DNA from: Chloroflexi bacterium UBA5177
GTDB taxonomy: Bacteria > Chloroflexota > UBA5177
Assembly (NCBI GenBank): GCA_002413265.1
Contig: DHWR01000183.1
Span: forward strand, 1 to 12,524
Direction of reading: 5' to 3'
DNA length: 12,524 nt
Shown: positions 6,521-12,524 of the stretch, in pieces
Position numbering within the stretch: position 1 is the stretch's first letter
How the letters are laid out: each line of letters opens with the position of its first letter
Notes under the pieces: generated by a model
The model's database searches: none
What the model saw: the letters and a program-made list of their open reading frames with translations, nothing else
What the model was told of the DNA's origin: nothing
Program-made: the position numbers and the translations under genes

Positions 6521-7780
6521 ATGACGATCCAACAAGAAGCTGTGGCGTCCCAAGTCACCACCAGCGTGGATGCCGCCACGGTGAAGCAAGATTTCCCAAT
6601 TCTGACGCGGACGTTTCACGGGAAGCCGCTCGTCTATCTGGACAGTGCTGCGTCGTCGCAGAAGCCCCGCTCCGTCCTGGACGCGCTGCGGCGCTACTAC
6701 GAACATTCAAACGCAAACGTGCACCGTGGCGTGTACGCTCTTGCGGAGGAAGCCACAGCCGCGTATGAAGCGGCGCGTGGAACTGTGGCGCGCTTCATCA
6801 ACGCAACTCCTCAAGAAACTATCTTCACGCGCAATGCCTCTGAGGCGATTAATCTGGTTGCCTACTCCTGGGGGCAAACCAACCTCAGCCCGGGCGATCT
6901 GATCGTCCTGACTCAGCTCGAACACCACAGCAACCTCGTTCCCTGGCAGATGCTGGCGGAGAGATCCGGGGCTGAGGTCGCGTACATCGAGCTACATCCC
7001 GATGGCTCACCAGACATGGACAGTTTGGATCGGCTGCTGGCCACCGAGCGGGTGAAGCTGATCGCGACCTCATTCGTGTCCAACGTCCTCGGCACGCTGC
7101 TTCCCGTGAAGGACATTGCCGGCCGCGCCCATCGGGCCGGGGCAGTGTATCTGGTCGACGGCGCCCAGGCAGTGCCCCACCTTGCGGTGGATGCTCGGGA
7201 TTTGGATGTGGATTTCCTCGCGTTCACGGGCCACAAGATGCTTGGCCCCATGGGAGTAGGCGTGCTCTTCGGGCGCCGGGCGCTTCTAGAGGAGATGCCT
7301 CCCTTCCTTGGCGGCGGCGAGATGATACGCCACGTCGACTATCGTGGCGCTACCTGGAATGACCTGCCCTGGAAATTCGAAGCGGGCACGCCGAGCGTGG
7401 GCGACGCGGTCGGTCTGGCAGCGGCTATCGAGTACCTGGAGAACATCGGGATGGAATCTATAGCTGAGCATGACCGCCGGCTTGCCGACTATGCGGTTGG
7501 TCGCCTGGGAGAGATTACCGGACTCAGCATTTACGGTCCGCTTGAACGTGGCGCGCTAGTCGCGTTCTCTCTGGCGGGTATCCATCCGCACGATCTAGCC
7601 TCCCTTCTAGACGAGGACGCCATTGCGGTTCGTGCCGGTCACCACTGCGCGCAACCTCTCCACGACCTACTTGGTGTCTCCGCCACCACCCGGGCCAGCT
7701 TCTATGTCTATAACGACGAGTCCGACGTGGATCGGCTGGTGGAGGGAATCGAACACGCGAAACGCACGTTTGGCTTATGA
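6521..7780 (+). CDS. sufS: Cysteine desulfurase SufS
   Basis: PLP-dependent group II cysteine desulfurase (419 aa, a normal length) that takes sulfur from L-cysteine and passes it to the scaffold or transfer protein for Fe-S cluster assembly. Motifs: VYLDSAASSQKP near 38-49, NVHRGVY at 66-72, LEHHSNLVPW at 133-142 with the PLP-stacking His, VDGAQAVPH with Asp at 212-220, the PLP-binding lysine K239 in FTGHKMLGP, the active-site cysteine C376 in RAGHHCAQP, and RASFYVYN at 391-398. The short loop around C376 and the HHC context are those of SufS rather than IscS. Start supported by AAGGGAAG just upstream. The stop overlaps the sufU start by ATGA, so the two are translationally coupled. sufB, sufC and sufD are not in the window. 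Confidence 0.96.
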   Translation: MTIQQEAVASQVTTSVDAATVKQDFPILTRTFHGKPLVYLDSAASSQKPRSVLDALRRYYEHSNANVHRGVYALAEEATAAYEAARGTVARFINATPQETIFTRNASEAINLVAYSWGQTNLSPGDLIVLTQLEHHSNLVPWQMLAERSGAEVAYIELHPDGSPDMDSLDRLLATERVKLIATSFVSNVLGTLLPVKDIAGRAHRAGAVYLVDGAQAVPHLAVDARDLDVDFLAFTGHKMLGPMGVGVLFGRRALLEEMPPFLGGGEMIRHVDYRGATWNDLPWKFEAGTPSVGDAVGLAAAIEYLENIGMESIAEHDRRLADYAVGRLGEITGLSIYGPLERGALVAFSLAGIHPHDLASLLDEDAIAVRAGHHCAQPLHDLLGVSATTRASFYVYNDESDVDRLVEGIEHAKRTFGL

Positions 7781-8148
7781 GCACTCTTTACACAGAAATC
7801 ATTCAAGACGCGTACAAGCATCCAGCGCATCGGGGCGAGCTCCCAGAGCACACTCATGCCTTCGAGGACGAAAACCCGCTGTGCGGGGATACCCTGCGCA
7901 TAGAGGTCGTGGTTGAGGACGGAGCGATCGCCGACGCCCGGTTTCAAGGACGAGGCTGCGCCATCAGTCAGGCGTCCGCCGAATTAATGCTCGACCGCAT
8001 GATCGGGCAGTCGGTCGATGAGGTATCTGTTTTGAACCGCGAGGTCGTGCTGGAGGAGCTGGGCATCCCTTCGATCTCTCCCGCGCGCTTGAAGTGCGCC
8101 CTGCTATCGATCGAGGTCCTGAAAAGAGCGGTGATCAAGGACTTCTAG
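7777..8148 (+). CDS. sufU: SufU-type Fe-S assembly scaffold / sulfurtransferase
   Basis: IscU-fold protein of 123 aa that receives persulfide sulfur from SufS. The three zinc/sulfur cysteines and the aspartate are present: C36 and D38 in NPLCGD, C61 in GRGCAISQAS, C107 in ARLKCALL. As in SufU, and unlike IscU, the residue just before the third cysteine is Lys (RLKC) instead of His. Odd point: only 45 residues separate the second and third cysteines, close to IscU (about 42), whereas Bacillus subtilis SufU has about 61 because of an 18-21 residue insertion. It therefore lacks the usual SufU insertion. It overlaps sufS by four bases, and ends 17 bases from the convergent pterin dehydratase gene. 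Confidence 0.94.
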   Translation: MSTLYTEIIQDAYKHPAHRGELPEHTHAFEDENPLCGDTLRIEVVVEDGAIADARFQGRGCAISQASAELMLDRMIGQSVDEVSVLNREVVLEELGIPSISPARLKCALLSIEVLKRAVIKDF

Positions 8149-8165
8149 ACACCCGTCGAGGCAGG

Positions 8166-8522
8166 TCACGCCTGGACGGCAAGGTCCTCGGCCGCCTCAT
8201 CGGTCTTCGCGGCCATGACCACGTCGTTCCGGTGCAGGCCGCGTATCTTGTGCGTCCACCAGGAGACCGTCACGCGGCCCCACTCGGTCACTATCGCAGG
8301 GTGGTGTCCCTCCGCTTCCGCCAGTGCGCCCACTCGATTTGTCAGCTCCAGTGCGTCGTTGAAATCTCTAAGCTTGAAACTTCTGGTGACGCGAGGAATG
8401 CCGTCACGCTCCGCCACCTCCCATTGCGGAATCTGAGGTAGTAGGTCTCGCAGCTCGTCAGCGCTCAATCGAGGCGCATCGGACCTGCAAGCCACGCAAT
8501 GCTCCGTTGTTAGTGCCTGCAT
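8166..8522 (-). CDS. Pterin-4a-carbinolamine dehydratase
   Basis: Small cytoplasmic enzyme (118 aa) that dehydrates 4a-hydroxytetrahydrobiopterin (EC 4.2.1.96), recycling the pterin cofactor of aromatic amino acid hydroxylases. The family signature is present: EGHHP at about 71-75 with its catalytic histidines, followed by VTVSWWTHKIRGLHRND, where the TH...GL..ND block holds the third histidine. The N-terminal CVAC...APRLSADEL is the common leader of bacterial members. An AGGGGGTGAG ribosome binding site precedes the ATG. It is the last gene of the minus-strand operon, 21 bases after the DUF5655 gene. No aromatic hydroxylase is encoded here, so its partner is unknown; some bacterial members are thought to have other roles, such as in pterin handling for molybdopterin. 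Confidence 0.92.
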   Translation of the reverse strand: MQALTTEHCVACRSDAPRLSADELRDLLPQIPQWEVAERDGIPRVTRSFKLRDFNDALELTNRVGALAEAEGHHPAIVTEWGRVTVSWWTHKIRGLHRNDVVMAAKTDEAAEDLAVQA

Positions 8523-8543
8523 CTCTCACCCCCTGTAAATCGC

Positions 8544-8996
8544 TTACCCGAAGTCTGGGAGACCTTCTCCAACGCTGTAGGACTCCCGAACCCAGCCTGC
8601 AAACTCTTCGTCCATTTCGTCAACCAAAACAATCTCGAAGTGGTGGACGAATGGCCGCTTGCTAAATTTCGCCACTTGCTTGAAAGGGACGCGATCGATA
8701 CGTCGAGCGAGGTCGAGGTATCCCTCGAGTCCTTTTGACGTAAGCCGCACAGCTGCAAAGATGCGGCTGCGTCCCTGAAAGCCGATCTGCCGGCGGATTG
8801 GCGCGTAGTCGAAAGGCCTGCATGCCTCGACCAGAGCGACGAAATACTGATAGAGCTCTATGACATGCTGGGGCTTGCGCAGCAGATGATCCTCCACCGA
8901 CGTCCTGTCGTAGACATGGTGTTGGTTGGCTCGCGCAAATCGACGTCCGCATTCTGGACAGGTCCACTTGTCCTGCACGGTCCCTAGCGAGGTCAC
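8544..8996 (-). CDS. DUF5655 domain protein with N-terminal zinc-ribbon-like motif
   Basis: Protein of 150 aa of unknown function. Residues 11-29 contain WTCPECGRRFARANQHHV, a short zinc-finger-like motif (C13, C16, H26, H27). The rest (about 35-148), with HLLRKPQHVIELYQYFVALV, then FAAVRLTSKGLEGYLDLAR and a C-terminal EEFAGWVRESYSVG, matches the DUF5655 pattern as I recall it. Members of this group often have the motif CPxCGR-F-xxxNQxHSC; here the last cysteine position is Tyr29, so the metal site may be altered. The start is GTG, overlapping the upstream peptidase stop as GTGA, so translation is coupled. No catalytic motif is visible. Confidence 0.78.
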   Translation of the reverse strand: MTSLGTVQDKWTCPECGRRFARANQHHVYDRTSVEDHLLRKPQHVIELYQYFVALVEACRPFDYAPIRRQIGFQGRSRIFAAVRLTSKGLEGYLDLARRIDRVPFKQVAKFSKRPFVHHFEIVLVDEMDEEFAGWVRESYSVGEGLPDFG

Positions 8997-10369
8997 GTTG
9001 TTTCAGCTGCTCCCAGGCGCTCCAACGTTTTTATCCATACTCTTCGCCCTCGCTCTAGATCGTGTAGCCGAACGAATTCATCCGGCGCATGCATCCCCTC
9101 GTCCTCTTGGGCGAAGCCAAGCGAGACGGTGTAGGCGCCCAGATGGCTAAGGAATATCTCGCAGACCGGGACACTGCCGCCCTGGCGTGCCTCAAATGGC
9201 TTGACGCCGTACACGTCTTCCAGAACCTCCGCAAGTAATAGGTTGGCCCAGTGGTCGGCCGGCACAAGATAGGGGTTGGCACGGAATGGCAGCGGTTCGA
9301 CCTTTACCTCAAATCCTGCGAGCGGATTGCGCTCGACATGTCGAGAGACTAAGTCAACGATGCGGGAGGGATCCTGGTCCGGTACCAGCCGGCACGTTAT
9401 CTTCGCGTGGGCCTCGCTCGGAATAACCGTCTTCACTCCCGCTCCCTGGAAACCACCCCAGATGCCGTTGACTTCCAGCGTGGGTCGCGCCCACATTCGC
9501 TCGAGAGGAGTGAAGCCCTCTTCACCCGCAAGTCCTTCGGCACCGATGCGCCCTGCGAATTCATGTTCGTCAAACGGGATCTCGGCAAAGGCGGCTCGCT
9601 CGGTATCGGAGAGCGGTACCACATCGTCGTAGAACCCTTCGACGGCCATCGACCCATTAGAGGCCCTCATGGAGGCGAGAAGATTGACAAGCGCGTGGAT
9701 TGGGTTCGGCGCTGCTCCGCCGAAGCTCCCGGAGTGCAAGTCAGTGCCGGGGCCCCGCACATCGATCTGAACGCCGCAGCCTCCCCGCATACCGAGCGTT
9801 AACTCTGGCCTTTCGTCAGACCACTGCACGCCGTCGCCGCTGAGGACCACGTCGCACGCGAGCGACCTTTTCCTGTGTTTGACTAGAGCGGGAAGATCAG
9901 GACTCCCGATCTCCTCTTCACCTTCGATGAACAGCTTCACGTTGACCGAAAGACTGTGGCTCCGCAGTAACGCCTCCACTGCCTCCACCGAGATCAGTAA
10001 GTTCGCCTTCATGTCGGCGGTGCCTCGAGCGTACACGCGGCCGTCCCGTTCCACGGGCTCGAAGGGGTCGGCACTCCAGAGGGAGATGGGATCAACTGGC
10101 TGCACGTCGAAGTGGCCGTAGATCAGGACCGTCGGCTTCCCGTCTGCGTGCAACCAGTCACCGTATACCACCGGGTGGCGATCCGTTTCGATGATCTCGA
10201 CGTTTTCTATCCCGGCTTGCCGAAGACGACCGGCCACCCACTCGCCGGCTTCGTGGACCCGAGGTGAATATTCCGGGAGAGCTGAAATGCTCGGGATGCG
10301 GAGAAGCGACTCCAAGTCTCTTCGGTAACGTTCGGCGTTGTCCTCGACGAATGTCTCCCAGTCGGGCAT
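8993..10369 (-). CDS. M20 family dipeptidase / metallopeptidase
   Basis: Zinc-dependent M20 (ArgE/DapE/CPG2-like) hydrolase of 458 aa, most like the M20 dipeptidase group annotated as Xaa-His or carnosine-type dipeptidases. Metal and catalytic residues are all visible: H86 and D88 in YGHFDVQP, D119 in RGTADMKAN, the EGEEEIGS block at 149-156 with the general base and a ligand glutamate, D179 in LSGDG, H212 in DLHSGSFGG, and the C-terminal H427 in EGMHAPDEF. The RQGGSVPV loop (395-402) is also typical. No signal peptide, so cytoplasmic; it probably hydrolyses small peptides or N-acyl amino acids. ATG supported by GGAAGGA nine bases upstream. It lies 64 bases after the MFS gene and overlaps the DUF5655 start, which suggests import and hydrolysis of a peptide-like substrate, though that link is inferred. 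Confidence 0.94.
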   Translation of the reverse strand: MPDWETFVEDNAERYRRDLESLLRIPSISALPEYSPRVHEAGEWVAGRLRQAGIENVEIIETDRHPVVYGDWLHADGKPTVLIYGHFDVQPVDPISLWSADPFEPVERDGRVYARGTADMKANLLISVEAVEALLRSHSLSVNVKLFIEGEEEIGSPDLPALVKHRKRSLACDVVLSGDGVQWSDERPELTLGMRGGCGVQIDVRGPGTDLHSGSFGGAAPNPIHALVNLLASMRASNGSMAVEGFYDDVVPLSDTERAAFAEIPFDEHEFAGRIGAEGLAGEEGFTPLERMWARPTLEVNGIWGGFQGAGVKTVIPSEAHAKITCRLVPDQDPSRIVDLVSRHVERNPLAGFEVKVEPLPFRANPYLVPADHWANLLLAEVLEDVYGVKPFEARQGGSVPVCEIFLSHLGAYTVSLGFAQEDEGMHAPDEFVRLHDLERGRRVWIKTLERLGAAETT

Positions 10370-10433
10370 AATTTCTAGTCCTTCCAGCTTTCATCTGCTC
10401 TCAGTATGGCGCGGAAAACCGTGCTCAGAGGCG

Positions 10434-11630
10434 TCATTCGTGACTTGCCGCGCTAGCGGCCTCGAAGCGGCGAGCAACCGATCGTGCGAACAACAGGCAG
10501 GCCACACACGGCAGCCCGATGGCTGCAGCTCCCAGCATTCCGGTGCGCAGCCCAACCCGCGCAGCCGTGAAACCCATCACGGGCGGGTAGACGATTGCGC
10601 CGATCGCAGCACCGGCAGTCAGACCACCGCTGAGGGCAGCCAATCGAGTCGGGTAGATCTCGCCGCCGATGGCCATGATCATCGGATAAACGGGACCAAA
10701 GAAGAAGCCGGACAGCCCGAAGCACAGGAGCTTGAGGGGCAGCGATGGCAGAAGAACGGCGGCCGCCAGTGAGAAGGAAGCCACCAGCATGCTGCCGACC
10801 GTAAAGCTGGTGTAATCGAACATTTCGGCGAACCATCTGGACCCCAGGCGCCCCGCCGCGAGGCCCAGCCAGAATACGGAAAGAGCGGCCGTTGCGGTGG
10901 TCACTGATTGGTCACTCAAGAGGCGGACGACCCAGCTGGACACACCGATCTCAGCGGCCACGTAGAAGCCGATCGCGGCACTGAGAGCGAGAAAGGGAGC
11001 GAGCCGCGTCATCTGACCGACGTCGTTGCCAGCATCCACATTGTCCGTGGCTGCCGACCAGCGACCAGACGGCATGGCTCGCATCGCCAAGAATGGCACC
11101 ATCATGCCCGTGCCAATACCTGAGCCGGCGAGAATCAGTCGCCAGGAGGCGCCATCGCTCACCAGCAGCCCTATAGGTAAGGGCGCCAGCAACGCTCCAA
11201 CGCCAAAAAACAGGTGGAGAAAGTTAAGCGCGCCGCCGCGCGCGTTGCGAAACAGGTCGAGAAACAACCCGTTCACCCCACCGTCGATCACGGCTGCGCC
11301 CAGCGTTACCAGAGCTGCGGCACATACGAATGGCAGCCAGGTTGGAGCGACGGCGGCAATGAGAAGGGCCACAGCCGATAGGCCCGCCGAGGAGGATAGA
11401 ACAAGCCGACGCCCCAGGCGCTCGACGAGATATCCGCCTGCAAATGCGCCGACCACGTAAAGGATCGCCTTAGCCAGGTAAAGGAGTCCAAATGCAGCAT
11501 CCGATTGATGGAAGTCGGCTTCGATGGAACGTATCAGGCTCGGGAATAGTACTGTCTGCCACCCGAGGACCACGAAGCTGTAGTAACCCGTGTACTGAAG
11601 GCGGCGAGAAGAGCGACTGTCTGCAGACAC
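10434..11630 (-). CDS. MFS transporter (12 predicted membrane segments)
   Basis: Major facilitator superfamily permease of 398 aa in the inner membrane. It has about twelve hydrophobic segments with a hydrophilic central loop near residues 187-208. The cytoplasmic motif A after helix 2 is GGYLVERLGRR at 65-75, and helix 4-5 carries DGGVNGLFLDLF then NFLHLFFGVGALLAP, features reminiscent of the FHS/FucP-like sugar permeases. The second half has FFFGPVYPMIMAIGGEIYP and an SGG-rich helix 11. The substrate cannot be told from the sequence. The start is GTG with only a weak AGG upstream; no other start gives the complete first helix. It is the first gene of the minus-strand operon with the M20 peptidase, so a peptide, amino acid derivative or sugar is plausible. 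Confidence 0.88.
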   Translation of the reverse strand: MSADSRSSRRLQYTGYYSFVVLGWQTVLFPSLIRSIEADFHQSDAAFGLLYLAKAILYVVGAFAGGYLVERLGRRLVLSSSAGLSAVALLIAAVAPTWLPFVCAAALVTLGAAVIDGGVNGLFLDLFRNARGGALNFLHLFFGVGALLAPLPIGLLVSDGASWRLILAGSGIGTGMMVPFLAMRAMPSGRWSAATDNVDAGNDVGQMTRLAPFLALSAAIGFYVAAEIGVSSWVVRLLSDQSVTTATAALSVFWLGLAAGRLGSRWFAEMFDYTSFTVGSMLVASFSLAAAVLLPSLPLKLLCFGLSGFFFGPVYPMIMAIGGEIYPTRLAALSGGLTAGAAIGAIVYPPVMGFTAARVGLRTGMLGAAAIGLPCVACLLFARSVARRFEAASAASHE

Positions 11631-11932
11631 CGCCTATTTCAACACGGACGAGGCCGCAGGGCTGTGGCAAGCTCGCGTATCCCTAGGTCGTAGTCAGTGT
11701 CGTTGTGCGAGCGCGCTTGCATAGGACGTGAGTCTTCCAGCCCTTTTGCGTATATTCACTCACGCCGTGTCACGTGCCTTCTTCGTCTCATCCTCGATCT
11801 GGGGGCGCGACTTCGTGGGAGTGGCGGCTCCTATTCTGAGGCACATTCAGGAGAAGACAGCTTGGATTCACCGGACTCCTCGAGCCCTTCACTTTGGGCC
11901 ATTCCTTGATCGGCAACAGTCCGACCGCGGAC
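11631..11932. other. Divergent spacer between MFS and ABC genes
   Basis: About 300 bases without a convincing gene. It should contain the promoters for both divergent units. TATATT at 11751-11756 is a possible plus-strand -10, but no matching -35 box at 16-18 bases is seen. GCAAGC (11667-11672) and GCTTGC (11715-11720) are inverted copies 42 bases apart, probably chance. Short open frames here have no recognisable product. Confidence 0.5.
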
Positions 11933-12524
11933 ATGCATACGGGGCCTGACGTACTTGTTGCGCGTGGACTCGTGAAACGCTTTGGTGACTTCACGGCTGT
12001 AGGTGGCGTCGACTTCCAGGTCAGAGCTGGGGAAATCGTTGGCCTGCTGGGTCCGAATGGAGCCGGGAAGACCACCACGGTCAGCATGTGCACCGGCTTG
12101 CTGAGGCCAACCGAGGGATCCGTTCTCGTTACTGACTTTGACATAACGCAAAATCCGCGGTCGGCGAAACGCTTGGTCGGCTACGTGCCGGACGAGCCCT
12201 ATGTCTACGAAAAGCTGACTGGACGCGAGTTCGTCCGGTTCATGGGCGAGATTTACGGCGTTCGCAAAGGCTTGGGGGATCGCAGCGAAGAGCTTCTCAC
12301 CTACTTTGGGCTGGCGGACGCCGCCGATAGTTTGGTCGGAGGATATTCACATGGCATGAAGCAGAAGGTGGGGCTGTGTGCCATGCTCGTTCACGATCCG
12401 CTGCTCTTGGTGCTCGACGAGCCGACCGTCGGCCTGGATCCGAAAGGAGCGCGCCTCCTCAAAAACACGTTGCAGGCACTTGCCGGTCGCGGCCGCGCCG
12501 TCATCCTGTGCACGCACATCATGG
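11933..12524 (+). CDS. ABC-2 type exporter ATP-binding protein, 3' truncated by window
   Basis: Partial CDS: the first 197 residues of an ABC ATPase, cut off by the end of the window. It drives an exporter, usually with an ABC-2 permease encoded next to it. Walker A is GPNGAGKTT at 40-48, the signature is YSHGMKQK (138-145) in place of LSGGQ, Walker B is LLLVLDEP (157-164), the D-loop is GLDP at 167-170 and the switch histidine H195 is in CTHIM. The Q-loop region reads GYVPDEPYVYEKLTGREF, with Asp87 where many ABC proteins have Gln; this and the SHG signature are, to my knowledge, typical of one ABC-2 subfamily and not a defect. The ATG at 11933 is the natural start for the family, but there is no clear Shine-Dalgarno. 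The substrate is unknown. Confidence 0.93.
   Translation, partial: MHTGPDVLVARGLVKRFGDFTAVGGVDFQVRAGEIVGLLGPNGAGKTTTVSMCTGLLRPTEGSVLVTDFDITQNPRSAKRLVGYVPDEPYVYEKLTGREFVRFMGEIYGVRKGLGDRSEELLTYFGLADAADSLVGGYSHGMKQKVGLCAMLVHDPLLLVLDEPTVGLDPKGARLLKNTLQALAGRGRAVILCTHIM

Noticed and set aside
8149..8165. Possible bidirectional terminator between sufU and the pterin dehydratase gene
   Set aside because: Only a 4-base CAGG/CCTG stem occurs just past the spacer, inside the dehydratase end, with no T-run.
11697..11949. Short plus-strand open frames of about 70 codons in the MFS/ABC spacer
   Set aside because: No ribosome binding site, no family resemblance, and they overlap the ABC gene start in other frames.

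Overview
The window looks like a piece of a GC-rich bacterial chromosome (very roughly 60 % GC by eye), most likely from an uncultured member of the Chloroflexota. Three things point there together: a secreted protein whose mature part is almost entirely Thr-Pro repeats, a long NHL-repeat exported protein, and a sufS-sufU cysteine desulfurase/scaffold pair of the kind shared by Firmicutes, Actinobacteria, Chloroflexota and Deinococcus. This placement is an inference; there is no rRNA or marker set to prove it. I see no tRNA, rRNA, CRISPR array, insertion sequence or phage gene. Genes are densely packed and all but the last are complete.

Layout. (1) About 1-1789, plus strand: a glutamyl-tRNA synthetase of the longer, N-terminally extended type. 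(2) 1909-4650, plus strand: a large exported protein combining a FecR-like domain, a probable discoidin-like domain and twelve NHL repeats. (3) 4670-6322, minus strand: a GDP-6-deoxy-D-mannose reductase-like SDR enzyme followed 51 bases downstream by the Thr-Pro-rich secreted protein, which ends 19 bases from the NHL gene in convergent orientation. (4) 6323-6520: a divergent control region with an inverted repeat. (5) 6521-8148, plus strand: sufS and sufU, overlapping by ATGA, the sulfur-donor half of a SUF iron-sulfur cluster system. (6) 8166-11630, minus strand: a probable four-gene operon read MFS transporter, M20 metallopeptidase, DUF5655 protein (GTGA overlap), pterin-4a-carbinolamine dehydratase. 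(7) 11631-11932: a 302-base divergent spacer. (8) 11933 to the end: the first 197 codons of an ABC-2-type exporter ATPase, cut by the window edge.

How they fit together. Most genes are housekeeping or ordinary accessory genes. The surface-related block 1909-6322 is the least ordinary part: a deoxysugar enzyme, a Thr-Pro stalk-like secreted protein and a FecR/discoidin/NHL exported protein lie side by side, which would suit envelope decoration, although they are not all in one transcript. No clearly new multi-gene system is visible; the FecR-discoidin-NHL architecture, the Thr-Pro protein with its basic two-cysteine head, and the short SufU are the best leads.
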